This document shows positions 9,201-16,112 of a DNA stretch of 47,566 nt, one piece after another (position 1 is the first letter of the stretch; each line of letters opens with the position of its first letter). The DNA lies in NCBI GenBank assembly GCA_013286425.1, contig JABDFS010000012.1:1-47566 (forward strand). The letters run 5' to 3'. The position numbers and the translations under genes are program-made. The notes beneath the pieces are model-generated. The model did no database searches. It was not told the origin of the DNA and saw nothing but the letters and a program-made list of their open reading frames with translations. This DNA is from Bacteroidota bacterium. GTDB lineage: Bacteria > Bacteroidota > Bacteroidia > Chitinophagales > Chitinophagaceae.

Positions 9201-9638
9201 TTATCCGTTACGCCTTGGGTCAAAATCTACCATCCACTGAATGCCATACTTGTCTGCAAACATTCCAAAATACGTACCCCACGGACTGTCTGCAATAGGC
9301 ACTTCTATTTTGCCACCTGCAGAAAGTCCATTAAATAATTTGCCTGCTTCTTCTTTACTTTCTGCACTTATTGAAACGAAAAACTTGTTATCCGAATCCA
9401 CTTTCCCTGCCATATTTTTTTCAGGAACATCACTTGCCATGAGTACGTTTTTTCCTATTGGCAAAGCAATATGCATTATTTTGTTTGCATCACTTTCAGC
9501 GGTAGGATGGTTTGGATCGGCCGGCATATCTTTAAAACGCACTACCACTGCAAACGCTCCACCAAAAACTGATTTGTAAAAATCAAATGCTTCTTCCGCA
9601 TTTCCGCTGAACATTACATAAGGATTAATTTGTGCCAT
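9201..9638 (-). CDS. VOC family protein, PhnB-like
   Basis: 145 residues with the PhnB-type vicinal-oxygen-chelate fold: INPYVMFSGNAEEAFDFYKS, GGAFAVVVRFKDMP, IMHIALPIGKNVLMASDV, FVSISAESKEEAGKLF, PWGTYFGMFADKYGIQWMVD. The pattern fits one full-length domain. E. coli PhnB has this fold but no proven catalytic role, so activity here is unknown. It sits 11 bp upstream of a DHFR-fold gene, a pairing often seen in Bacteroidota accessory regions. A long spacer of cassette-like repeat sequence precedes the next gene downstream on the plus coordinate. Confidence 0.85.
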   Translation of the reverse strand: MAQINPYVMFSGNAEEAFDFYKSVFGGAFAVVVRFKDMPADPNHPTAESDANKIMHIALPIGKNVLMASDVPEKNMAGKVDSDNKFFVSISAESKEEAGKLFNGLSAGGKIEVPIADSPWGTYFGMFADKYGIQWMVDFDPRRNG

Positions 9639-9865
9639 TTTGTTATTTTTTATGTTGTTAAATTAAATACTGATTCTTTTATATCATTAGCCGGTAAGTG
9701 TCTGTACAATTACCGCTGGTATTCCAAACCGTGAGCCTGAAGTTTTAAATGCATCACAAATCCCGGTACCAATATAGTGTCACCTGCCCTGTGTATACGA
9801 CAATTATAGTGCTGAATGCGAAAAGTATAAATAATTTGCATTAAGGCCTTGTAATAACAAAAGCT
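9639..9865 (-). repeat. Cassette-type intergenic module
   Basis: Non-coding spacer between the 4-TM gene and the VOC gene. The stretch at about 9788-9815 (GTGTATACGACAATTATAGT) is an imperfect copy of 11037-11063 (GTGTGAATGCGACAATTTAG) in the next such spacer. It therefore belongs to the set of shared modules that separate the minus-strand genes of this island. The mechanism behind the sharing is not known. Confidence 0.5.
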
Positions 9866-10375
9866 TCAAGTATTATATTTCGTTCTTTGCCTAAAAAAAA
9901 CAAATGTAAGTACGCAACCTGTTATTAGTCCGGCAAGCATGTAGTACACAAAATTTATTGGATCAATTGGATATGTAATGCTTGTCTTGTCTTTAGTCAA
10001 TAATGCAGGCCTTACTACAGTTGTAAAATAAGTTTTTACTTCCTGGTGCCTCATGAAAATTCCAATAGTTATAAAGATTAGAATAAATAAGGCAGATGCA
10101 ATTTTTTTCCGAAAAGAGGTAATATGTGCAAGTCGCCAGGTCAACACTATGAAAACAGGAATAACAAAAAGTAAGAATGAAAAAATGATTGAGGTTTTAA
10201 GTGTGGCATTATGTTCTGTTATTTGAAAAAAAATTCCGTCGATCTGCGGCTCAAAAAGCTTAAATGTGTTTACAAATAAAACCTGCCCTAAAATAAATAG
10301 GGTTACAGACAATATTAATGTCGGGACGTATATTGTTTTAGATGGTTTCAATTTACTTGTAGCTAAAATTCCCAA
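9866..10375 (-). CDS. Hypothetical four-helix membrane protein
   Basis: 169 residues with four hydrophobic helices (about 17-36, 61-82, 91-108 and 145-163). No domain recognised. The frame has no upstream ATG before the stop at 10412-10414; the only normal initiator is the TTG at 10375. The upstream codons (FYNVRRL) look weakly protein-like, so the 5' end may be eroded. It follows the DHFR-fold gene copy 2 by 36 bp. Its own stop is followed by a cassette-like spacer. Confidence 0.5.
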   Translation of the reverse strand: MGILATSKLKPSKTIYVPTLILSVTLFILGQVLFVNTFKLFEPQIDGIFFQITEHNATLKTSIIFSFLLFVIPVFIVLTWRLAHITSFRKKIASALFILIFITIGIFMRHQEVKTYFTTVVRPALLTKDKTSITYPIDPINFVYYMLAGLITGCVLTFVFFRQRTKYNT

Positions 10376-10411
10376 TCTTCTTACATTATAAAACTTTCTG
10401 CAACAAAAATG

Positions 10412-10981
10412 TCAATCATTTTTTGGTTTGAAGCTTAAAACAGTTTTACCGCCTGGATAAAGTTTTGATTGTATAGGTGTAAATTTCTGTATGCTGCCAA
10501 GTGAATTAAAAATGGTCATGCCATTTCCCATTGCTGTTGGATTTATAACAAGGTGATACTCGTCAATAAGCCCTTCTTTTATTAATGATGAAACAAAATC
10601 TGCACCGCCAAAAACAAGAATGTCTTTACCGTCCTGTCTTTTTAAGTTGGCAATTTCTTCTGCAATATTTCCTGTTGCCAAAGTGGTATTATTCCAGGTT
10701 GATTGACCGAGTGTTTTGGTAAAAACAACTTTTGGAAGAGAAGTTATTTTTTTTGCAAACGGCGGAGCAGGATCTTTCTCTGCTGCATCTTCCCAATAAT
10801 TTATAAAGCCTGTTGCAGCCAGTTTTCTGCCAAGTAAAAGCGTGTCTGATGTATCAAGCAGGGAATCGAGAAACGCTATAAATTCAGCATCAGGATTCCA
10901 TGTCATCCAATCACTTTCTCCATTTAATCCGCCAACGTATCCGTTTATGGTCATTTGCATTTGCAATTTTACTTTTCGCAT
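10412..10981 (-). CDS. Dihydrofolate-reductase-fold (RibD C-terminal) family protein, copy 2
   Basis: 189 residues. Begins MRKVKLQMQMTINGYVGG and carries DTLLLGRKLAATGFINYWE, DILVFGGADFVSSLIKEGL and DEYHLVINPTAMGNGMTIF, which is the standard DHFR-fold series with two cofactor-binding glycine motifs. It is the most divergent of the four copies, and LDGV/LDGF is replaced by INGY. The stop overlaps the beginning of the 4-TM gene's upstream frame. Preceded by a repeat module. Substrate unknown. Confidence 0.85.
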   Translation of the reverse strand: MRKVKLQMQMTINGYVGGLNGESDWMTWNPDAEFIAFLDSLLDTSDTLLLGRKLAATGFINYWEDAAEKDPAPPFAKKITSLPKVVFTKTLGQSTWNNTTLATGNIAEEIANLKRQDGKDILVFGGADFVSSLIKEGLIDEYHLVINPTAMGNGMTIFNSLGSIQKFTPIQSKLYPGGKTVLSFKPKND

Positions 10982-11160
10982 TGTTATTAATGTTTATTGA
11001 AACACAAATCTCGCTAACAAATCCAACGTCGTTGCGGTGTGAATGCGACAATTTAGTGGCGAAATGGGAACGTGCGATGCCGAAGGCTGTTTTGAAATAT
11101 TGCGGCCAATATTTTATTTATAAGTAAAAGTTCATTGTTATGAAATGCTTACCTGCACTG
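10982..11160 (-). repeat. Cassette-type intergenic module
   Basis: Spacer between DHFR-fold copies 3 and 2. The segment at about 11118-11155 (AAAAGTTCATTGTTATGAAA, then TGCTTACC) matches 12972-13001 in the CPCC spacer. The segment at 11037-11063 matches 9788-9815. CGCTAACAAATCC at 11013-11025 resembles the CGCTAACAAAC box found on the minus strand at about 11792-11802. It has no coding frame of quality. Confidence 0.55.
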
Positions 11161-11784
11161 TTAGTTTTTAAGATATTTATCAATTAAACTTTGAGCTCCT
11201 GCAGTTGCAAACATTTCTCCGGCCCGTTTGTATTGGGCAATAATGACTCCTTTTGTTGTTACAACATTCTCAGTCAAGGTAAATGCTGTAGGAATCGTAC
11301 TATTGCCAAACAACTTTTTTCCTTTGCCAAGAATTACCGGAAAAATTCTTAGATGAAGTTCGTCCACTAAACTATTTTCGAGAAGAAGGTGCACAAGCTC
11401 GCTACTACTCCAAACCTGTATATCAGCACCCGCTGAAATTTTAAGCTGTTTAATATCTTCTATGCTTTCCAGGAACACAGTGTTTTCCCAGTCTGATTTT
11501 TTTATTGTCTTAGACAAGATGTATTTAGTGCTATCATTTATGCCGGGCCACATGTTTGCATGTGCAGGCCAAAAGGAAGCAAAGATTTCAAATGTTTTTC
11601 TGCCAAAAAGATAATCTGCAGTTTGATTCATTTCTTTTTGTACGGCTTTACCACTCATCGCATCAGCATTTGCAGCGATCCAGCCACCATATTTAAAATC
11701 ACCGGATGTATCTTCTTCAGAGCCCATGGGTGCCTGCATTACTCCATCCAAAGTAACATTTGTTATTACGATAATTTTTCTCAT
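11161..11784 (-). CDS. Dihydrofolate-reductase-fold (RibD C-terminal) family protein, copy 3
   Basis: 207 residues, a close paralogue of copy 1. It shares MRKIIV, TLDGV.QAP, EEDTSGDFKYGGW, DYLFGRKTFEIFASFWPAH, IQVWSSSELVHLLLENSL and ILGKGKKLFGN. It extends about ten residues beyond copy 1 at the C-terminus (AGAQSLIDKYLKN). The GxS cofactor motif reads WSSS rather than WGSS, a small difference at a normally glycine position. The gene lies 25 bp downstream of copy 4, with a short core repeat box between them. Confidence 0.88.
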   Translation of the reverse strand: MRKIIVITNVTLDGVMQAPMGSEEDTSGDFKYGGWIAANADAMSGKAVQKEMNQTADYLFGRKTFEIFASFWPAHANMWPGINDSTKYILSKTIKKSDWENTVFLESIEDIKQLKISAGADIQVWSSSELVHLLLENSLVDELHLRIFPVILGKGKKLFGNSTIPTAFTLTENVVTTKGVIIAQYKRAGEMFATAGAQSLIDKYLKN

Positions 11785-11809
11785 GCTTCCTGTTTGTTAG
11801 CGGCAGTTA

Positions 11810-12382
11810 TCATTGCCTGTCCACTATGTAATTCAGTTCAGTTACCCCGCTGGTAAATTGCCGGGTAGTCAACAGCTTTAGTTTTGTTTTGTCTTTGATG
11901 TTTGTAAACAATGGAATGCCTTCTCCAAGGATAATCGGATTAACAAACAGCCAGTAGCCGTCAATTAAGTTTAGTTGAATAAGTGAATGTGTTGCTGTCG
12001 GGCTGCCAAAAAGGCAAATCTCTGTACCCTCCTGTTCTCTTATTTTATTTATGCTGTCCGAAAGGTTATCGCTGATAATTGTTGTGTTAGGCAAATCCGC
12101 ATCTTTCATTGTTTTTGATAAAACAATTTTGTGCGCTTTTTTATACCAGTTTGAATGTTCAATGTCGTGCTTGCTTGCATTTGGTTTGTCCCCTGCAGTA
12201 GGCCAGTAATTTTCCATCATCTCATAAGTTACCCGTCCATATAATGCAGTATCGCTTTCGCTTATGCGCTTACCTACATAATCAAAAAGTTCTTCATCAA
12301 CTTTGATCCAGTTCATTTCTCCGTTTGGCCCTGCTACAAAACCGTCAAGCGATATGTGCATAAATGAAATTATTTTTCTCAT
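11810..12382 (-). CDS. Dihydrofolate-reductase-fold (RibD C-terminal) family protein, copy 4
   Basis: 190 residues: MRKIISFMHISLDGFVAGPN, GEMNWIKVDEELFDYV, DTALYGRVTYEMMENYWPTA, ICLFGSPTATHSLIQLNLID, VNPIILGEGIPLF. This is the classical DHFR-like family layout with LDGF, YGRVTYE and LGEGIPLF. It is about as distant from copies 1 and 3 as from copy 2, so the four are not one recent tandem expansion. The stop is followed directly by a GTTAGCGGCAGTTA box (plus strand 11796-11809). Confidence 0.88.
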   Translation of the reverse strand: MRKIISFMHISLDGFVAGPNGEMNWIKVDEELFDYVGKRISESDTALYGRVTYEMMENYWPTAGDKPNASKHDIEHSNWYKKAHKIVLSKTMKDADLPNTTIISDNLSDSINKIREQEGTEICLFGSPTATHSLIQLNLIDGYWLFVNPIILGEGIPLFTNIKDKTKLKLLTTRQFTSGVTELNYIVDRQ

Positions 12383-12466
12383 ATGGTTGTGTTTTTTATT
12401 GTTTTTATATAGTTTGTTATTAACGCCTTTGTTGTATTCTTTACCGATAAATGTTATCTGCTATCC
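12383..12466 (-). repeat. Truncated cassette-type intergenic module
   Basis: On the minus strand this spacer reads GATAACATTTATCGGTAAAG, then AATACAACAAAGGCGTTAAT. It aligns with ATAAATATTTGTTGATAAAG, then AATACCACAAGGGCGTCAAA of the module at 12950-13107. The left half of that module (GGCAATAAGTGTGAT) is missing here. Confidence 0.55.
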
Positions 12467-12949
12467 TTATATCTTTTTAGCGAGTTTGCTTATGTCTGAA
12501 AATACTTTTTTTCTGTCGCTAATATTGTCTAAAGTCGCAATGAAAATATACTTGTTAATTATTTGCTTCTTTATTTCTGTCAGGTCTGAGGTAATTTTTC
12601 CATCCTTTGACTTCTTTGTTGTTGTTCGTTCAAAATGATAAGTGTCGGATGGTCTATATGATGTGAGATAATGATTAAAGTTTTGTCTTGATTCAGTTAG
12701 TGAATAGCTTTGATTAGGGCCACCTAAAACTAAATCTGCATTGTAGTCATCTTGTCCATCGTCTTCCCAATTACACAGAAAACATATATCAAAACCACCT
12801 CTATTAATTAAAGTTGGAAAATGACAACACGTACACAAAAAGTAATTGTCTATTTTTTTAAAACCAGTTTTAGGTGTAGATGCTAACTGCCCAACATAAA
12901 AGTCAAACCATAGCTTGTTTATCTCCTCATTATTCTGTTTTGTTGTCAT
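12467..12949 (-). CDS. CPCC family cysteine-rich protein
   Basis: 160 residues with a CPCC-type cysteine-rich domain (Pfam Cys_rich_CPCC): FLCTCCHFPTL with Cys39/41/42, then GGFDICFLCNWEDDGQDD with Cys56/59, then the usual GGPN and LxEARxNF-like SLTESRQNF. The typical CPCC motif reads CTCC here. Four or five cysteines suggest a zinc-binding ribbon. The family is common in toxin-immunity and cassette contexts but has no proven function. It is flanked on both sides by related intergenic modules. Confidence 0.8.
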   Translation of the reverse strand: MTTKQNNEEINKLWFDFYVGQLASTPKTGFKKIDNYFLCTCCHFPTLINRGGFDICFLCNWEDDGQDDYNADLVLGGPNQSYSLTESRQNFNHYLTSYRPSDTYHFERTTTKKSKDGKITSDLTEIKKQIINKYIFIATLDNISDRKKVFSDISKLAKKI

Positions 12950-13107
12950 GTCGCCCCTAAATTTATACTTAAAAGTTCATTGTTATAAAATCGCTTACCC
13001 GCCAATAGATTTGACGCCCTTGTGGTATTCTTTATCAACAAATATTTATCACACTTATTGCCATTGGTGAAGAACAACGCAGCGAAAATACACATGTTAT
13101 AAGCAGT
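12950..13107 (-). repeat. Cassette-type intergenic module (fullest copy)
   Basis: On the minus strand the module begins at the stop of the 13108 gene with ACTGCTTATAACATGTG. It then runs TTTCGCTGCGTTGTTCTTCA, CCAATGGCAATAAGTGTGAT and AAATATTTGTTGATAAAGAA, and ends GGTAAGCGATTTTATAACAA. Large parts recur at 13678-13782, 15655-15712, 12383-12466 and 11118-11155, so this copy seems closest to complete. Confidence 0.65.
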
Positions 13108-13644
13108 TTAACTTTCCTCCAATTCAGTAAACAGAGGGAAAGGGAAAAGTTGATATACATGCTCAAGCTCTTGCCCGTACCATGCAGCAATCTTCTTTTT
13201 TAACCTGATGTCCAAGAGACAAGTAAGGATGATTCTTTCCTGATTTTTGCCGGTTACAATCAAATAATAGAAGCTATCTAATAACGTCGGAAATAAATTA
13301 GCTTCATCTATATGCCGTTTATCATATAAAGTAATCTTAACGATATCATTTTTAAGTAGCTGCCCTACTACTTTATCTTTCACTTTTATTACCATTTTAT
13401 CAGTAAATAATTCCACTTTTCTATGCAGCTCATAATGAAAATAGTATCTTATATGTGCCGTAATAGCAACGAAACCTAAAAAAGCAATGCCAAAAAATAA
13501 GAAAGAGAATAATAATACTTCAAAAAACTCATATACGCTGGCATGGACATAAATCCCAATAATAATCGTTATCATGAAATATACAATAAAGAGCCATTCT
13601 GCTCTAATATTAGCAAGTAAAGATGTCTTAAGTGTTTCAGTTAT
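13108..13644 (-). CDS. Hypothetical two-TM membrane protein with probable non-standard start
   Basis: An ATG at 13575 gives 155 residues, but that cuts into the first membrane helix. The frame stays open and protein-like upstream for 34 codons to a stop at 13675-13677, with no ATG, GTG or TTG. An ATA at 13644-13642, preceded by GGGAGGAAAG, would give TETLKTSLLANIRAEWLFIV, and then a complete helix. The rest is a second helix (FEVLLFSFLFFGIAFLGFVA) and a cytosolic beta-rich part. No family recognised. Either an ATA start is used, or the original start codon has mutated. Confidence 0.55.
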   Translation of the reverse strand: MTETLKTSLLANIRAEWLFIVYFMITIIIGIYVHASVYEFFEVLLFSFLFFGIAFLGFVAITAHIRYYFHYELHRKVELFTDKMVIKVKDKVVGQLLKNDIVKITLYDKRHIDEANLFPTLLDSFYYLIVTGKNQERIILTCLLDIRLKKKIAAWYGQELEHVYQLFPFPLFTELEES

Positions 13645-13677
13645 TGTGCTTTCCTCCCATGATATAAATGAAACTTA

Positions 13678-13782
13678 TTTTGTACTTGCGTCTTTCTTAA
13701 CGACTTTATTTTATTTTTTACCAACAATATCCATCACATTTATTGCCATTAGTGAAGAATAGCAACAGCGGCGAAATTATGT
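13678..13782 (-). repeat. Cassette-type intergenic module
   Basis: Minus-strand TTTCGCCGCTGTTGCTATTC, then TTCACTAATGGCAATAAATG and TGATGGATATTGTTGGTAAA, aligns with the module at 12950-13107 over about 70 bases, with scattered substitutions and a short insertion. It lies directly after the stop of the hydrolase gene. Confidence 0.65.
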
Positions 13783-14658
13783 TTACTTCAAAAAATTATC
13801 GAGGTAACCTAAGATTGTTTTCGTTTGCATCATCAGGCTTACATGTCCTTGTGAAGGAACAATTGCCAATTGTGATTTTGGCATTGATTGCAGGTCAGCA
13901 GAAACACCACCTCCCAATAATTTATATGTTTTCATCAGCTCAATTTTATCCAGCCCATCATTGTCACCGGATATAATTAATACAGGCGCAGTAATTTTCG
14001 CAATATTAGAGTCACCAACATTGAATGGTGTTTCGGCGAAAGCAAACATCTGCTTTAAAAACTTTGTCCATTTGGTTGTATCAGGCGCTACTGCATCGTA
14101 TGCTGTTTTTAAAGGTGTATTATCAAAAAATTCAGGTTTAAAATTGTCAAATGCTGTGTTCACTGTTGGTAGCCAGCCATCAGTTTTGTAAGTAGAAGAA
14201 ATGATCACTAATTTTCTTAACCGTTTTGGGCTTTGCACTGCAAACTGGTAAGCCACAGAGCCGCCCATACTATATCCTGCTACATCAGCACTGTCAATTT
14301 TCAGGTAGTCCATCACTTTTTCAACATCGCTTGCTAAAGTAGCAATCGATAATTCCCTGTCTGAAAACGGTGAATGTCCATGTCCCTGCATTTCAATGGC
14401 AATTACTTTCCTGGTTTTTGACAGTTCAGGTATCAATTCACCCCAGTTCATATCAATTGTATAAAAAGCACCATGCAGTAAAACTATTGGGCTACCCTCA
14501 CCGTATACTTCGTAATAGACTTTAATACCATTAACGGGTGCGTAACCACTGCCGGAAGGTTTTACCTGTTGCCCGTTTGATTGGGATGCTGCCAACATAA
14601 TTATTAAAATTAGCAGTATTGATTTAAGTGGATTATATGTTTTTAGTAAATTTTTCAT
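13783..14658 (-). CDS. Alpha/beta hydrolase, secreted
   Basis: 291 residues from the ATG at 14658. That start opens a signal-like hydrophobic N-terminus ending NGQ; a longer in-frame ATG at 14727 would bury it. The core is a canonical alpha/beta hydrolase: oxyanion HGAF at about 62-65, nucleophile elbow GYSMGG with Ser130, acid Asp near GDNDG (about 231-235) and His272 in SQGHVS. The catalytic triad is complete. The family covers esterases and haloperoxidase-like or dehalogenase-like enzymes; the substrate is open. Export to periplasm or surface is predicted. Confidence 0.85.
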   Translation of the reverse strand: MKNLLKTYNPLKSILLILIIMLAASQSNGQQVKPSGSGYAPVNGIKVYYEVYGEGSPIVLLHGAFYTIDMNWGELIPELSKTRKVIAIEMQGHGHSPFSDRELSIATLASDVEKVMDYLKIDSADVAGYSMGGSVAYQFAVQSPKRLRKLVIISSTYKTDGWLPTVNTAFDNFKPEFFDNTPLKTAYDAVAPDTTKWTKFLKQMFAFAETPFNVGDSNIAKITAPVLIISGDNDGLDKIELMKTYKLLGGGVSADLQSMPKSQLAIVPSQGHVSLMMQTKTILGYLDNFLK

Positions 14659-14790
14659 AGTGTGATCTAACTTTTGTTTGAGTTTTATTGACAAGGCAAA
14701 GATGGAATTTCTTTCAGGAATTAACATAGTGTAAATACTACAGGTTCAGGGGTTCAGTGCGACAGCGAGTAACGCTTTTGTTGGTAGCAG
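14659..14790 (-). repeat. Cassette-type intergenic module (different subtype)
   Basis: Spacer between the 102-residue protein and the hydrolase. It carries GTTCAGTGCGACAGCGAGTA at 14754-14773 and the core box GTTGGTAGCAGTTA at 14780-14793, which overlaps the upstream gene's stop codon. The box corresponds to GTTAGCGGCAGTTA at 11796-11809 and GTTATAAGCAGTTTA at 13096-13110. Confidence 0.5.
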
Positions 14791-15099
14791 TTAGTCTTTC
14801 TTTACAAACTTCTTTTTCAACAATTGATAAGCTGGAAACACACAAATACCAAGTCCAACTACAATTGCACCTGGTCCACTTACAATTCTTGTTTGTCCGC
14901 CACCCTCCCCGGAACGATTAGGAAGTGTCACACCAGTTGCAGCATTATTAGTAATAATCAAATAAAGACCGACAAGCGTGACTATTAATCCACAAACTAA
15001 AATAATATAAAGTGGAAAAGGCCTAAAATCTGTATAGTCTTCTTCTACAGCAATTTGTTTATTTCTTTTTCTTTTCGATTTATTTTCATCTGTTGTCAT
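14791..15099 (-). CDS. Hypothetical two-TM membrane protein
   Basis: 102 residues: a charged N-terminus (KSKRKRNKQ), a first helix (LYIILVCGLIVTLVGLYLII), a short Gly/Arg loop (PNRSGEGGGQTRIVSGPG), a second helix (AIVVGLGICVFPAYQLL) and a Lys-rich tail. No family recognised. Small two-helix proteins of this type are frequent in Bacteroidota accessory islands. It is preceded 28 bp upstream by the 152-residue unknown gene. Confidence 0.6.
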   Translation of the reverse strand: MTTDENKSKRKRNKQIAVEEDYTDFRPFPLYIILVCGLIVTLVGLYLIITNNAATGVTLPNRSGEGGGQTRIVSGPGAIVVGLGICVFPAYQLLKKKFVKKD

Positions 15100-15127
15100 A
15101 CCCGAAATGTATCATGAATGAATAACA

Positions 15128-15586
15128 TTAAGCAGAGTAATTTTCTCTTTCAATTATTTCAGGCAGTTTATCGTTTTGTTCGTTTACAACAGTTTTATCA
15201 AAACCTTTGAAGGAACTTATTCTGTCAAATATCCGGTCCCACCTTGCGTAGTAATTAAGCATCCAAATTAATTCGTCATCTATTTTCTTTGCCTTTATAA
15301 AGTCGTTTAAATCTTCTATAATTTTTGCTTCTGTAGTTTCATCTAAGTCGGCAATTCCTGTCAGGTAACTTGGTTCTGATAACGCATACCATTGAATAAA
15401 CAGTCCCCTTTTTAATGCTTCGATGTCAGAAGAAGATAAATCTGCATAAGCTTGATGAATCTTCTTATATTCCAAGCATATCTCGCCTAATTTTTTTTCT
15501 GTGTCAAAAGAATAAGGCTGATGATATAAGTCAATGGTCTTGGAATATAAATCCATTTCTTTATATGCTAAATCTTGAAGTGTCAT
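15128..15586 (-). CDS. Hypothetical soluble helical protein
   Basis: 152 residues, no signal peptide, mostly helical and acidic. It contains LGEICLEYKKIHQAYADLSS, LKRGLFIQWYALSEPSYLTG and LIWMLNYYARWDRIFDRISS. The last segments resemble helical regulators without enough identity to name one. It is the first gene of the cassette-like island (transcription runs leftwards). A repeat module and then an 11-bp array lie upstream of it. Confidence 0.55.
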   Translation of the reverse strand: MTLQDLAYKEMDLYSKTIDLYHQPYSFDTEKKLGEICLEYKKIHQAYADLSSSDIEALKRGLFIQWYALSEPSYLTGIADLDETTEAKIIEDLNDFIKAKKIDDELIWMLNYYARWDRIFDRISSFKGFDKTVVNEQNDKLPEIIERENYSA

Positions 15587-15654
15587 TTTTAGTTTTCAGG
15601 CAACACAAAGATTTATGTTATTGCAGCCAGCTTCAAATAAAAATTGCTGATTTA

Positions 15655-15712
15655 ATGCCTTTGCCGGTATTCCTGCCAACAAATATTTATCACATTTATT
15701 GCCATAATAAGG
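15655..15712 (-). repeat. Cassette-type intergenic module, partial
   Basis: Minus strand: ATGGCAATAAATGTGATAAA, then TATTTGTTGGCAGGAATACC and GGCAAAGGCATTAAATC. It aligns with the central part of the module at 12950-13107 and is the outermost copy on the right side of the island. Confidence 0.6.
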
Positions 15713-15804
15713 TTTATAGTGTATTTTCCAGTTACAAAACTTCTGCATTGGCTGCCTGCCCAAAATTATAAAAACACCAATAAAAAATTCAAATCTGCTC
15801 TAAT

Positions 15805-15859
15805 CTTATAGAGACCTTATAGAGACAATACAGAGACCTTATAGAGACCTTATAGAGAT
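15805..15859. repeat. 11-bp tandem array 1 (CTTATAGAGAC units)
   Basis: Five head-to-tail 11-bp units: CTTATAGAGAC at 15805 and 15816, AATACAGAGAC at 15827, CTTATAGAGAC at 15838 and CTTATAGAGAT at 15849. The unit length equals about one helical turn. Read on the minus strand, the array is followed at 15765-15785 by TTGGTGTTTTTATAATTTTG, which also follows array 3. No inverted block is visible here. Confidence 0.8.
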
Positions 15860-16054
15860 CATACTTGCTGTTAAAGCGTATGTAAACCGCAGGTTAAAAG
15901 CAAGCCGGAGGCAGTATTACCCGGTGCGTGAGGATGAAAATAATTCAATTATAAGCAGGCAAATGATAAGTCAAACTATTCGTACCGGCAAACGCAGGAA
16001 AAACAGTTTAATAACCAACCGGAGTTTATTGACAGGAATACAGATACAAAAGAC

Positions 16055-16089
16055 AAAAGCTAAATGATGAATTGCATCATTTAGCTTTT
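16055..16089 (-). terminator. Strong intrinsic terminator
   Basis: A 15-bp perfect inverted repeat (AAAAGCTAAATGATG at 16055-16069, CATCATTTAGCTTTT at 16075-16089) with a 5-nt loop, 24 bp downstream of the stop of the glycosidase gene on the minus strand. The A-run of the left arm becomes the T-run of the transcript. Confidence 0.8.
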
Positions 16090-16112
16090 ATTATTAATGC
16101 TGATCAAAGAGA

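Noticed and set aside
11796..14793. Integron attC sites
   Set aside because: The core boxes (GTTAGCG, GTTATAA, GTTGGTA) break the GTTRRRY rule, no paired inverse core was found at a constant distance, and no integrase is present. Cassette-like remains only a description.
15804..16067. A stop-free plus-strand frame of 87 codons through array 1
   Set aside because: It has no start codon near its beginning. Its first part is translated tandem repeat, and the rest (KAYVNRRLKASRRQYY and so on) shows no family. It also ends inside a terminator hairpin of the opposite-strand gene.
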